Source: Betaproteobacteria bacterium
GTDB lineage: Bacteria > Pseudomonadota > Gammaproteobacteria > Burkholderiales > SG8-39
Direction: 5' to 3'
Length of the DNA: 19,594 bases
Assembly: GCA_009693345.1 (NCBI GenBank)
Contig: SHXL01000024.1
Coordinates: 1 to 19,594, forward strand
Shown: positions 7,909-15,670 of the stretch, in pieces
Numbering within the stretch: the stretch's first letter is position 1
Layout of the letters: every line of letters starts with the position of its first letter
The notes under the pieces: model-generated
Seen by the model: the letters and a program-made list of their open reading frames with translations, nothing else
Database searches by the model: none
What the model was told of the DNA's origin: nothing
Made by a program: the position numbers and the translations under genes

Positions 7909-9030
7909 CTAAGCCACCCCCGCGTCCAGCAGTAGCCGCACCATTCGCCGCAGCGGCTCCGCAGCGCCCCATAACAACTGGTCGCCCACTGTGAATGCGG
8001 CGAGATACTCCCCGCCCATCGGCAGCTTCCGCAACCGCCCGATCGGCACCGAAAGCTTGCCGGTGACGGCGGCCGGGGTGAGCTCAGCCAGCGTTTCTTC
8101 GCGCCGGTTGGGAATCACTTTTACCCAATCGTGCGCGTCCGCGAGCATGCCCTCGATTTCTCCCAGCGGAACATTCTTCTTCAGCTTGATCGTCAACGCC
8201 TGACTGTGGCAGCGCATCGCGCCGACGCGCACGCAGATGCCGTCGATCGGGATCGGCCGCTCGCTGCGGCCGAGGATCTTGTTGCCCTCGGCCTGGGCCT
8301 TCCATTCCTCGCGGCTCTGGCCATCGCCGAGGTCCTTGTCGATCCACGGCAGCAGGCTCGCCGCCAGCGGGTAGCCGATCTCCGACTTGGGCAGCGCGCC
8401 GTTGCGCAGCGCCGCGGTGACGCACCGGTCGATATCCAACGCCGTCGCGGCCGGGTTGTCGATCAGCGGTTTGGCGGTCATGCCCAAGTGCCCCATTTGC
8501 TGCATCAGTTCGCGCATGCTCGCCGCACCGGCGCCCGACGCCGCCTGGTACGTCATGCAGGTCATCCACTCGACCAGGTCGCGCTGCAGCAGCCCGGCCA
8601 GACCCATCAGCATCAGGCTCACGGTGCAGTTGCCGCCGATGTAATCCCTTGCCCCGCGGCCCAGGCCGTTCTTGATTTCCGGCAGGTTCACCGGATCGAG
8701 GATGATCACCGCATCGCTCTTCATGCGCAACGCGCTCGCGGCGTCGATCCAGTAGCCCTTCCATCCGGCCGCGCGCAGCTTCGGGTGCATGTCGCTGGTG
8801 TAGTCGCCGCCCTGGCAAGAAATGATTGCCGTGAGCTGTTTCAGCGCTTCGACGTCCGTGGCATTCGCCACCGGGCCGGTGTCCCGGCCGATGTCCGGGC
8901 CCTTGCTGCCTGACTGCGAGGTCGAGAAAAACATGGGGTCAACGTGGTCGAAGTCCTTCTCCTCGCGCATCCTCTGCACGAGTACCGAACCCACCATGCC
9001 GCGCCAACCGACGATGCCGACTCTCAACAT
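7909..9030 (-). CDS. asd: Aspartate-semialdehyde dehydrogenase
   Basis: Asd reduces aspartyl phosphate to aspartate semialdehyde with NADPH, the branch point to lysine and diaminopimelate, threonine and methionine. The 373-residue chain starts with the Rossmann motif VGIVGWRGMVGSVL. It has the nucleophile Cys135 in IGGNCTVSLM and the acid-base His275 in RVGAMRCHSQALT, at the positions expected for the Gram-negative enzyme type. The ATG at 9030 lies 26 bases after the leuB stop, preceded by a GGGAAA Shine-Dalgarno-like stretch. leuB-asd-fimV is a conserved order. About 128 bases separate its stop from the chosen fimV start; there I see only a small GAGAA/TTCTC repeat (7839-7851) and no convincing promoter. 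Confidence 0.97.
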   Translation of the reverse strand: MLRVGIVGWRGMVGSVLVQRMREEKDFDHVDPMFFSTSQSGSKGPDIGRDTGPVANATDVEALKQLTAIISCQGGDYTSDMHPKLRAAGWKGYWIDAASALRMKSDAVIILDPVNLPEIKNGLGRGARDYIGGNCTVSLMLMGLAGLLQRDLVEWMTCMTYQAASGAGAASMRELMQQMGHLGMTAKPLIDNPAATALDIDRCVTAALRNGALPKSEIGYPLAASLLPWIDKDLGDGQSREEWKAQAEGNKILGRSERPIPIDGICVRVGAMRCHSQALTIKLKKNVPLGEIEGMLADAHDWVKVIPNRREETLAELTPAAVTGKLSVPIGRLRKLPMGGEYLAAFTVGDQLLWGAAEPLRRMVRLLLDAGVA

Positions 9031-9056
9031 GACACTTTCCCGCGCATTTTCCGAGC

Positions 9057-10112
9057 TTACAGCCGTTCCGCGACCGCGGAAGCCATCTCCGCGGTGCTTA
9101 CCTTCCTCGTACCCGCAGTATATATGTCCGCGGTGCGGTAGCCGTCGCGCAACGTCGCTTTTACGGCGTGCTCAAGGCGCTCCGCGGCGGCGCCCTGGTT
9201 TAGCGAATGGCGCAGCATCAGCGCCGCCGACAGGATCGTCGCGAGGGGATTCGCAACGCCCTTGCCTGCAATGTCGGGGGCCGACCCGTGGATCGGCTCG
9301 TACAGGCCCTTGTTGTTCGAATCGAGCGACGCCGAGGGCAGCATGCCGATCGATCCCGTCAGCATCGACGCCTCGTCCGACAGGATGTCGCCGAACAGAT
9401 TGCCCGTCACGATCACGTCGAACTGTTTCGGATTGCGCACCAGCTGCATGGCGCAGTTGTCGACATACATGTGGGAAAGCGCGATATCGGAGAAATGCTT
9501 TGATTCCTGAGTAACGACCTCTCTCCAGAGACGGGAGGTCTCGAGAACATTGGCCTTGTCCACGGAGCACACCTTCCCGCCCCGCTTGCGCGCCGCTTCG
9601 AACGCGACCCGCGCGATCCTGCGGATCTCGGCTTCGGTGTAGCGCATGGTGTCGAAGCCTTCGCGCCCGCCCGTGGCGTGCTGCCGGATGCCTTTCGGCT
9701 CGCCGAAGTAGATGTCGCCGGTGAGTTCGCGAACGATGAGGATGTCCAGCCCAGCGACGACCTCGGGCCGCAGCGAGGAAGCATCAGCGAGTTCCGCATA
9801 GACCTGCGCTGGTCGCAGGTTGGCGAAGAGGCCCAGTTCCTTGCGCAGGCCCAGGATCGCCTGCTCGGGACGCTTGGAAGATTCCAGGTTGTCGTATTTC
9901 GGATCGCCTACAGAGCCGAACAGGATGGCGTCGGCACGCCTCGCCAGCGCCAACGTCTTCTCCGGCAGCGGATGGCCCGAGGCCTCGTAGCCGGCGCCAC
10001 CGACCGGCGCCTCCTCGAACTCGAATTTGAGTCCGAGCCGCCCCAGTACCTTGATGGTTTCGGCAACGATCTCCTTGCCGATGCCGTCGCCCGGCAACAC
10101 CGCGATTTTCAT
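9057..10112 (-). CDS. leuB: 3-isopropylmalate dehydrogenase
   Basis: LeuB oxidatively decarboxylates 3-isopropylmalate with NAD+ to 2-oxoisocaproate, the direct precursor of leucine. The 351-residue product starts MKIAVLPGDGIGKEI. It has catalytic Tyr135 in GDIYFGEPKG and Lys186 in SVDKANVLETS, metal-binding Asp218, Asp242 and Asp246 (NLFGDILSDEAS), and the NAD-binding signature GLYEPIHGSAPDIAGKG at 269-285. The frame continues upstream into leuD, but ATG 10112 is the family start. It sits 7 bases after the leuD TAG, with an AGG of the ribosome site built from the leuD stop, so the two are probably translationally coupled. Confidence 0.97.
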   Translation of the reverse strand: MKIAVLPGDGIGKEIVAETIKVLGRLGLKFEFEEAPVGGAGYEASGHPLPEKTLALARRADAILFGSVGDPKYDNLESSKRPEQAILGLRKELGLFANLRPAQVYAELADASSLRPEVVAGLDILIVRELTGDIYFGEPKGIRQHATGGREGFDTMRYTEAEIRRIARVAFEAARKRGGKVCSVDKANVLETSRLWREVVTQESKHFSDIALSHMYVDNCAMQLVRNPKQFDVIVTGNLFGDILSDEASMLTGSIGMLPSASLDSNNKGLYEPIHGSAPDIAGKGVANPLATILSAALMLRHSLNQGAAAERLEHAVKATLRDGYRTADIYTAGTRKVSTAEMASAVAERL

Positions 10113-10119
10113 GGCCAAC

Positions 10120-10761
10120 CTACCGGAAAAGCCAGGGAAACTGGGCCTGCCGGCGCGCTTCGAAGGCGCGGATCTCGTCGGCGTGGCGCAACGTGACGCC
10201 GATCTCGTCCAGGCCGTTGAGCAGTAAATGACGGCTCGAGGGGTCCACTTCGAACTTGTACGACTTCGAGCCGTCGGTGGTCGACACCGTCTGCCGGTCC
10301 AGATCCACGACGAGGCGAAACCCGGGCAGCGCGCAGTCGTAGAACAGGCTGTCGACTTCGGACTCGGCGAGCACCACCGGCAGGAAGCCATTCTTGAAGC
10401 TGTTGATGAAAAAGATGTCGCCGAAGGACGGCGCGATGACGCACTTGAAGCCGTACTGCTGGAGAGCCCACGGTGCGTGCTCGCGCGAACTGCCGCAGCC
10501 GAAGTTCTTGCGCGCGAGCAGGATCTCGGCGCCCTTGTAGCGCGGCTGATTCAGGACAAAGTCCGGATTCAGCGGGCGCTTCGAGTTGTCCATCCCCGGC
10601 TGACCGATGTCCAGATATCGCCAGGCGTCGAACATATTCTCGCCGTAGCCAGTGCGCTTGATGGACTTCAGGAATTGCTTCGGGATGACAGCATCGGTAT
10701 CGACGTTGGCACGGTCCAGCGGCGCCACCAGGCCATTCAGCAAGGTTAATTTTTCCCTCAG
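10120..10761 (-). CDS. leuD: 3-isopropylmalate dehydratase small subunit, probable CTG start
   Basis: LeuD is the swivel domain of isopropylmalate isomerase and works with LeuC to convert 2- to 3-isopropylmalate. The sequence has NGLVAPLDRANVDTDAVIPK, GYGENMFDAWRYLD, the signature NFGCGSSREHAPWAL, and IAPSFGDIFFINS. The only standard start codon nearby is TTG at 10743, which would begin inside the conserved N-terminus. In frame upstream the codons read LREKLTLLNG, which lines up with the family start M-EKFT..G. The CTG at 10761-10759 overlaps the leuC TGA as CTGA and has GGAG 6 bases upstream, so I place the start there (213 residues). If CTG is not used, the protein is 207 residues from TTG 10743. 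Function is certain; the start is an inference. Confidence 0.93.
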   Translation of the reverse strand: MREKLTLLNGLVAPLDRANVDTDAVIPKQFLKSIKRTGYGENMFDAWRYLDIGQPGMDNSKRPLNPDFVLNQPRYKGAEILLARKNFGCGSSREHAPWALQQYGFKCVIAPSFGDIFFINSFKNGFLPVVLAESEVDSLFYDCALPGFRLVVDLDRQTVSTTDGSKSYKFEVDPSSRHLLLNGLDEIGVTLRHADEIRAFEARRQAQFPWLFR

Positions 10762-12173
10762 CGCCAGCTCCGCACGTCGACGAAGTGCCCGGCGATCGCC
10801 GCCGCCGCCGCCATTGCCGGGCTGACCAGGTGAGTGCGGCCGCCGGCGCCTTGCCGGCCTTCAAAATTGCGGTTGGAGGTGGACGCGCAGCGCTCGCCCG
10901 GCTCAATGCGGTCGGCGTTCATCGCCAAGCACATGGAGCAGCCAGGCTCGCGCCACTCGAATCCGGAATCGCGGAATACCTTGTCCAAGCCTTCCTTTTC
11001 CGCCTGCGCCTTCACCAGGCCGGAGCCCGGCACCACCATCGCGACCTTGATGTTCGGGGCGACCTTCCTGCCCTTTGCCACCGCCGCCGCGGCGCGCAGG
11101 TCCTCGATGCGCGAATTGGTGCAAGAACCGATGAACACCTTGTCGAGGAAGATGTCCTGCATCGGCGTGCGCGGCTTCAGTCCCATGTAGATGAGCGCGC
11201 GCTCCATGCCTTCGCGCTTGGTCGGGTCCTTCTCCTTGTCCGGGTCGGGAACATGGTCCTGGACGGCAACCACCATCTCCGGAGAGGTTCCCCAGGTAAT
11301 TTGCGGCGCGATGTCGTGCGCATCCAGTTTTACCTCGCGGTCGAACTTCGCGTCCGGATCACTCGTCAGCACCTTCCACGTCGCCACGGCCTGATCCCAC
11401 TCGGGCCCGGAAGGCGAGAACGTGCGCCCCTTCAGGTACTGGATGGTGGTGTCGTCCACCGCCACCATGCCGGCGCGCGCGCCGGCCTCGATCGCCATGT
11501 TGCACAGGGTCATGCGGCCTTCCATCGTCAACGAGCGCACCGCGCTGCCGGCGAATTCGACCGCGCTGCCGGTACCGCCCGCGGTGCCGATGCGGCCGAT
11601 GACGGCGAGCGCCACATCCTTCGCGGTGACGCCGCGGCCGAGCGTACCCTCGACGGTGACGCGCATGTTCTTCATTTTTTTCGTCACCAGCGTCTGCGTC
11701 GCGAGCACGTGCTCGACTTCCGAAGTGCCGATGCCGTGCGCGAGGCAACCGAAGGCGCCATGCGTGCTGGTATGCGAATCGCCGCACACCACCGTCATGC
11801 CGGGCAGGGTCGCCCCCTGCTCCGGCCCGATCACGTGCACGATGCCCTGGCGCTTGTCGAGGAACGGGAAGTAGACCTTGGCGCCGTATTCCTTGATGTT
11901 CGCGGTGAGCGTATCGACCTGCAGGCGCGCGATCGGATCCTCTATTCCCGCCAGTCCACGCTCCCAGCCGGTCGTCGGCGTGTTGTGGTCGGCGGTCGCG
12001 ACCACCGACCCGATGCGCCAGGGCTTGCGCCCGGCGAGCTTCAGGCCTTCAAACGCCTGCGGGCTAGTGACTTCGTGCACCAGGTGGCGATCGATGTAGA
12101 GCAGCGCGGTGCCGTCGGCTTCCTCGCGCACCACGTGGCTCTCCCAGAGCTTGTCGTAAAGAGTGCGGCTCAT
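10758..12173 (-). CDS. leuC: 3-isopropylmalate dehydratase large subunit
   Basis: LeuC is the aconitase-like catalytic subunit of isopropylmalate isomerase and carries a [4Fe-4S] cluster. The 471-residue protein starts MSRTLYDKLWESHVV. It shows VVCGDSHTSTHGAFG at 128-142 and the three cluster cysteines at their usual spacing: Cys351 in FIGSCTNSR, and Cys412 and Cys415 in GCSMCLAMN. A TTG at 12188 would add five residues; ATG 12173 matches the family start. It is the first gene of the leu block. Its stop overlaps the proposed leuD CTG. The 42 bases upstream hold a GGGATAATCCC palindrome that may include a -10 box. Confidence 0.97.
   Translation of the reverse strand: MSRTLYDKLWESHVVREEADGTALLYIDRHLVHEVTSPQAFEGLKLAGRKPWRIGSVVATADHNTPTTGWERGLAGIEDPIARLQVDTLTANIKEYGAKVYFPFLDKRQGIVHVIGPEQGATLPGMTVVCGDSHTSTHGAFGCLAHGIGTSEVEHVLATQTLVTKKMKNMRVTVEGTLGRGVTAKDVALAVIGRIGTAGGTGSAVEFAGSAVRSLTMEGRMTLCNMAIEAGARAGMVAVDDTTIQYLKGRTFSPSGPEWDQAVATWKVLTSDPDAKFDREVKLDAHDIAPQITWGTSPEMVVAVQDHVPDPDKEKDPTKREGMERALIYMGLKPRTPMQDIFLDKVFIGSCTNSRIEDLRAAAAVAKGRKVAPNIKVAMVVPGSGLVKAQAEKEGLDKVFRDSGFEWREPGCSMCLAMNADRIEPGERCASTSNRNFEGRQGAGGRTHLVSPAMAAAAAIAGHFVDVRSWR
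10768..10771 (-). promoter_or_regulatory. Shine-Dalgarno sequence for the CTG start of leuD
   Basis: GGAG on the minus strand lies inside the last codons of leuC and 6 bases before the CTG at 10761-10759. The TTG at 10743 has only a GAGGG 11 bases upstream, a poorer spacing. This spacing is one of three reasons for preferring the CTG start. Confidence 0.5.
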
Positions 12174-12196
12174 CGTCTTGTTTCGCAAATAAGAAC

Positions 12197-12207
12197 GGGA
12201 TTATCCC
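12197..12207 (-). promoter_or_regulatory. Palindrome GGGATAATCCC upstream of leuC, possible -10/operator
   Basis: An 11-base palindrome (GGGAT-A-ATCCC) sits 24 bases before the leuC ATG, in the 42-base gap after the M48 protease gene. Its centre reads GATAAT, close to a sigma-70 -10 box, but no good -35 box lies 16-18 bases upstream. It could be a regulator site for the leu operon. Function is inferred and weakly supported. Confidence 0.3.
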
Positions 12208-12215
12208 ACAATGAA

Positions 12216-13022
12216 TCAGCGTTTTGCGCGCGCAGATTCGTACAAAGGCATCACTTTTTCTGCATTGCCCCTCAGGTCGTTGATCCTGCTCGCGTGCGAA
12301 GGGTGCGTGGAAAGGAATTGGGGAGGCTGCGAGCCGCCGACCTTGGACATTTTTTCCCATAGCGTCACAGCGGCATGCGGATCGAAGCCGCTGCGCGCCG
12401 CGAGCTCGACGCCGATGCGGTCGGCTTCCACTTCGTCCGTGCGCGAATTCGGCAGGTTGAAGGTAAGGTCGAGAACGGTCTGCGACAGGTCCTGCGCGCC
12501 CCCCGGCAGGCGCAGCAGAGCGCCGACCAGCGAAATGCCGATGCCCTGCGCCATCGCCTGCGAGGCGCGCTCGCGGCCGTGCTCGCGCAGCGCGTGCGCA
12601 ATTTCGTGGCCCATCACCGCGGCGATTTCCGCGTCCGTCGCCTGCAGCTTCTCGATCAGCCCGGTATAGAAGGCGATCTTGCCGCCCGGCATGCACCACG
12701 CGTTCACGTCCTTCGAGGTGATGACGTTCACCTCCCAGTGCCAGCCCGGCGCGTCGGCGCGAAACGCGCCGGTCTGCGGGATCAGCCGGTTCGCGATCGC
12801 GCGCACGCGCTCCAGTTGGCCGGCGTCGCGGTTCAACTGGCCTTTCTTCTGCGCTTCGGCCAGCACCTGGGCGTAGGCCTTCACGGCGCTGCGATTTACC
12901 GTATCCGAGGAGACGAGCATGCTCTGCTTGCGTTCCACGCCGACGACGCCGGGCTGCGTCGTATCGACGCTCTTGCAACCGGCAACCAGGACCAGCGACA
13001 GCACGAGAATTTTCTTCATCAT
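12216..13022 (-). CDS. M48-family zinc metalloprotease, outer-membrane-type lipoprotein (LoiP/YcaL-like)
   Basis: Periplasmic M48 proteases of this type degrade or mature misfolded outer-membrane proteins. The 268-residue chain starts with a short lipoprotein signal, VLVAGC, with Cys16 the likely lipidated residue. It is followed by Lys17-Ser18, so there is no Asp2 inner-membrane retention signal. The catalytic zinc motif HEIAH is at 139-143 (His139, Glu140, His143), and an ExxxD motif (Glu197 to Asp201) supplies the third ligand. The conserved NAWCMPGGKIAFYTG strand is near 107-121. No C-terminal TPR domain as in BepA is present. It lies 10 bases downstream of the MFS gene and may be cotranscribed with it. 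The exact subfamily and substrate cannot be told from the sequence. Confidence 0.9.
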   Translation of the reverse strand: MMKKILVLSLVLVAGCKSVDTTQPGVVGVERKQSMLVSSDTVNRSAVKAYAQVLAEAQKKGQLNRDAGQLERVRAIANRLIPQTGAFRADAPGWHWEVNVITSKDVNAWCMPGGKIAFYTGLIEKLQATDAEIAAVMGHEIAHALREHGRERASQAMAQGIGISLVGALLRLPGGAQDLSQTVLDLTFNLPNSRTDEVEADRIGVELAARSGFDPHAAVTLWEKMSKVGGSQPPQFLSTHPSHASRINDLRGNAEKVMPLYESARAKR

Positions 13023-13032
13023 TGCCGTAAGC

Positions 13033-14187
13033 CTACACGCGAACCTTCCAGGCGACGAGGATTGCGCCCCCTGCCCCGAATAACGCGCTGAGGGCGAAAC
13101 TGGATGACGGCCCGAGTGCGACCCATGACCACCCGGCGATCAGCGAACCTGCGGCGCCCCCGAGCCCGTACGCGATACTGGAATAGAGAGCCTGGCCGCG
13201 CGCCGCGAGCGCGCCCGGAAACAACCGGTGGACGGCCGCCACGCTGCCGGCATGAAACACGCCGAAGGTCGCCGCATGCAGCAGTTGCGCTGCGGCCAGC
13301 AGCAGGAACGAGTCCACGGCCCAACCGATGGCGAGGAAGCGCAGGACCGCACAAACGAAGCTCGCCAGCAGCAGCGCGCGCAGGGAAAAGCGCCGCATCA
13401 CCTCGGGCAGGCGCAGGAACAGGACGATCTCGGCGATCACCCCGACGGTCCAGAGCGCGCCGATGAGCGTTTTCGAATAGCCGGCCTGCTCCAGGAAGAT
13501 CGAATAGAACACGTACAGCGTGCCGTGCGCCGCCGTCATGCAGAAGCATGCGGCGAAGAAGGCGAGCACCTCGGGCCGGCGCAGTACCGCACCCAGCCGC
13601 TGTCCGGCCTGGTGCGCGTGGGCGGTTCCGGCAGGCAGCGCGAGTGCAGCGACGCAGGTCATGCTCGACAAGCCGATCAGGACGTAGATCAGGATCGATG
13701 CCGGCGCGCGGTCGAGCCAGGCCCCGACGCCCATCACCGCAAGAATGAAACCGATCGAGCCCCAAAGGCGGATCGGGCCGTATTCGCCAGCGCGGCCTCC
13801 GGCTTTTCCTTCAAGCGCCGAAAAAGTAATCGCCTCCACCATGGGCGACGCCCCGGCGGAAAACAGACTCAGCAGGAACAGCGTGAGCGCGATGGCCGAC
13901 GTCCGCTCCTGAAATTGCAGAGACACGAACCCCGCGAGCATCGCAAACGCCGAAAACACGATGATCGCGCGCCGCGCGCCCGCGTAGCGCGCGCCCCAGG
14001 CGTCAGCGAGCCAGCCCCAGAGGGCCGGCGCGACGATGCGCGCCGCCTGCGGCATCGCGACGCAGAACCCGATCTCGCCGGCCGAGAGCCCGCGCGCCGC
14101 GAGGTAGAGCGAAAAGTACGACACGTACGCCCCGGCATGGGCGAAGAAAGCGAAGTAGTACGCGGCGAGGCGCGCGGCAACGGGCAT
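13033..14187 (-). CDS. MFS transporter of the phenylpropionate (PPP/HcaT-like) family
   Basis: This 384-residue protein has about twelve hydrophobic helices. Its N-terminus (FFAHAGAYVSYFSLYLAARG followed by LSAGEIG and an ALWGWLAD loop) is characteristic of the MFS_1-like/PPP group that includes HcaT and LacY relatives. Family members are proton-coupled importers of small organic acids or sugars, but many annotated members have no known substrate, and none can be assigned here. The start ATG 14187 lies 26 bases from the start of the divergent spermidine-synthase-like remnant, so any promoters overlap. The M48 protease follows after 10 bases. Base composition matches the surrounding chromosome. 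Confidence 0.85.
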   Translation of the reverse strand: MPVAARLAAYYFAFFAHAGAYVSYFSLYLAARGLSAGEIGFCVAMPQAARIVAPALWGWLADAWGARYAGARRAIIVFSAFAMLAGFVSLQFQERTSAIALTLFLLSLFSAGASPMVEAITFSALEGKAGGRAGEYGPIRLWGSIGFILAVMGVGAWLDRAPASILIYVLIGLSSMTCVAALALPAGTAHAHQAGQRLGAVLRRPEVLAFFAACFCMTAAHGTLYVFYSIFLEQAGYSKTLIGALWTVGVIAEIVLFLRLPEVMRRFSLRALLLASFVCAVLRFLAIGWAVDSFLLLAAAQLLHAATFGVFHAGSVAAVHRLFPGALAARGQALYSSIAYGLGGAAGSLIAGWSWVALGPSSSFALSALFGAGGAILVAWKVRV

Positions 14188-14213
14188 GAGCGCAGCATGA
14201 TATAAGCCCCGCC

Positions 14214-14453
14214 ATGGCGCCGCCGCAATTCCCCCGCTATGCGTTCTATCTCTTGTTCGTCGCCTCCGGCTTCGCCGGACTGATCTACGAATCCGTCTGG
14301 ACCCACTACCTGAAGCTGTACCTCGGGCATGCGGCCTACGCGCAATCGCTGGTGCTGATCGTCTTCATGGGCGGGATGGCGCTCGGCGCTGCGTTCTGCG
14401 CCCGCTTTTCCACGCGCATCCGCAATCCGCTCCCCGCCTACGCCGGCGACTGA
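14214..14453 (+). pseudogene. 5' remnant of a membrane-anchored spermidine-synthase-like gene
   Basis: The only convincing plus-strand gene encodes 79 residues with two membrane segments (about 9-30 and 40-64). It matches the start of the large family of polytopic membrane proteins fused to a spermidine-synthase-type methyltransferase domain: FVASGFAGLIYESVWTHYL, then a small-residue helix (FMGGMALGAAF), then RIRNPLPAYAGD and a stop. In intact members the chain continues for hundreds of residues after the NPL..Y motif. Here it stops at 14453, one base before the convergent fic stop, and no sign of the remaining domains exists in the window. The likely cause is deletion or replacement during acquisition of the fic module. 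No catalytic function is expected. A short functional two-helix protein cannot be excluded. Confidence 0.75.
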
Positions 14454-14454
14454 G

Positions 14455-15597
14455 TCAGCGATATTGGATAGACGTGTTGCTGTCCCGGGTCAGCAGGCTC
14501 ATCAATTTCGGGTGAACGAAGAGCTTTTCCTTGCCGAAAGTCTGTTCACGCAAGACGCCAATCTCGACGAACGCTTTCAGATACCGGGAGGCGGCCTGGC
14601 GCTCCGCGAGCTTAACCTCGACGAGGTTTGCGATCCGGCAGTACGGCTGCTCGAAGATCACATCGACGAGTTCGCGGCTGTAGATCTTGGGTAGTTTGAT
14701 CCGCACGAAGTCCGCCGTCTCGTTCGACAGCTTGCGAATGGCGGCGATCTTGGCGGTGGTCCACGCCGCCGTTTCTTCGACACCGCGGAGCATGTAGAGC
14801 AGCCACGCTTCCCAGGCGCCCTCGCGCGTGACCGCGAGGAGCAAGCGGTAGTAGTCCGCCCTATTGTTGATGATGTAGCGGCTGAGATAGAGGATTGGCA
14901 GTGTGAGCAATCCTGTTTCGACGAGGAACAGGCTGTTCAGGACACGGCCGGTACGGCCGTTGCCGTCGGTGAAAGGATGAATGGCCTCGAACTGGTAATG
15001 CGCCGCTGCCATGCGGATCAAAGGGTCGAGCGTTCCTTCCTCATGCAGGAAGCGCTCCCAGTTGGCGAGCAGATCGCGGATGCGCGCCTCGCCCTCGGGC
15101 GGGGTGTAGATGACCTCACCCGTGGTGCCGTTGGTGAGCGCGGTGCCGGGCACTTTGCGCACGCTCATGTCGATGCCCTTGATGTGCGTGCAGATCGATT
15201 CCGCGGTGCGCGTGGTGAGCTGCCGCGTTTTCAGAGCCTTGACGCCTTCCAGCAGGGCGCGCCGGTAGCGCAGGGCTTCCCGGGTCGCGGCATCGGCTCC
15301 GCCACCGGCCTGCGCGTACTGAAACAGCCGATCAGCCGTCGTAACGATGTTTTCGATCTCGGAACTCGCCCGCGCCTCAAGGAGCGGCAGTGTGTTGATG
15401 AGCATCGAGGGGTTGGGGATCAACGCTGCGGCCTGTTTCAGCTCGCCAAGCGCCGCTCTCGACTTAACGCATTGCTTTAAAACGTCTTTTGTCTCTATCT
15501 CGATGGCCGGCGGGAGCTTGGGAAGGTCGTTGTAGGGCCGCTCTGGGTTCCAGTGGCTCCCCTTGTTCGTGTTTACGAAAGCGGCTTTTTGCGACAC
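14455..15597 (-). CDS. Fic-domain AMP-transferase, class II (self-inhibited, SoFic-like)
   Basis: Fic proteins transfer AMP from ATP to hydroxyl side chains of target proteins. The 380-residue protein has a Fic_N-type N-terminal region and the class II inhibitory motif S/T-x3-E-N as Ser78 to Glu82-Asn83 (SSEIEN). The complete catalytic motif HPFTDGNGRTGR is at 207-218 (His207, Asp211, Asn213, Arg215, Arg218). A C-terminal winged-helix-like region spans about 305-370 (IFEQPYCRIANLVEVKLAER and following). All active residues are intact, so an active, autoinhibited enzyme is expected. The start is GTG 15597, fixed by an in-frame TAA 9 bases upstream; there is no Shine-Dalgarno. G+C counted in two 60-base rows (14521: 52%; 15301: 58%) is below a bamB row (17221: 77%), suggesting transfer. 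The target is unknown. Confidence 0.92.
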   Translation of the reverse strand: MSQKAAFVNTNKGSHWNPERPYNDLPKLPPAIEIETKDVLKQCVKSRAALGELKQAAALIPNPSMLINTLPLLEARASSEIENIVTTADRLFQYAQAGGGADAATREALRYRRALLEGVKALKTRQLTTRTAESICTHIKGIDMSVRKVPGTALTNGTTGEVIYTPPEGEARIRDLLANWERFLHEEGTLDPLIRMAAAHYQFEAIHPFTDGNGRTGRVLNSLFLVETGLLTLPILYLSRYIINNRADYYRLLLAVTREGAWEAWLLYMLRGVEETAAWTTAKIAAIRKLSNETADFVRIKLPKIYSRELVDVIFEQPYCRIANLVEVKLAERQAASRYLKAFVEIGVLREQTFGKEKLFVHPKLMSLLTRDSNTSIQYR

Positions 15598-15670
15598 GTC
15601 AACAGCTTATGTCGCTGGCAGCGACACGTCAAGAGAACGTGTCGCCAAAACGACTTTTCTGCGACACGTC
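15591..15670 (-). promoter_or_regulatory. Operator array and probable promoter of fic
   Basis: GCGACACGTC occurs three times in the same orientation (15591-15600, 15621-15630, 15661-15670). The first two are each followed, 13 bases after GCGACA, by TGTCGC (15610-15615 and 15640-15645), making two inverted repeats of identical geometry 30 bp apart. The second has 9-bp perfect arms. The third copy is a half site. On the minus strand a TTGACG (15632-15627) and CATAAG (15611-15606), 15 bases apart, could be -35 and -10 boxes. The first repeat would then cover the -10, the transcription start and the GTG start codon, and the second the -35. This is the architecture of a repressor-controlled promoter. 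The regulator is unknown; the fic winged-helix region is one candidate. Confidence 0.7.

Noticed and set aside
10785..12362. Long plus-strand open frame opposite leuC
   Set aside because: Composition is Arg/His/Ala-rich as expected for the antisense of a high-G+C gene; leuC on the other strand is unambiguous.
15591..15670. CRISPR-like direct repeats
   Set aside because: Only three 10-base copies at unequal spacing (30 and 40 bp), arranged as inverted repeats over a promoter; no long repeats or spacer array.
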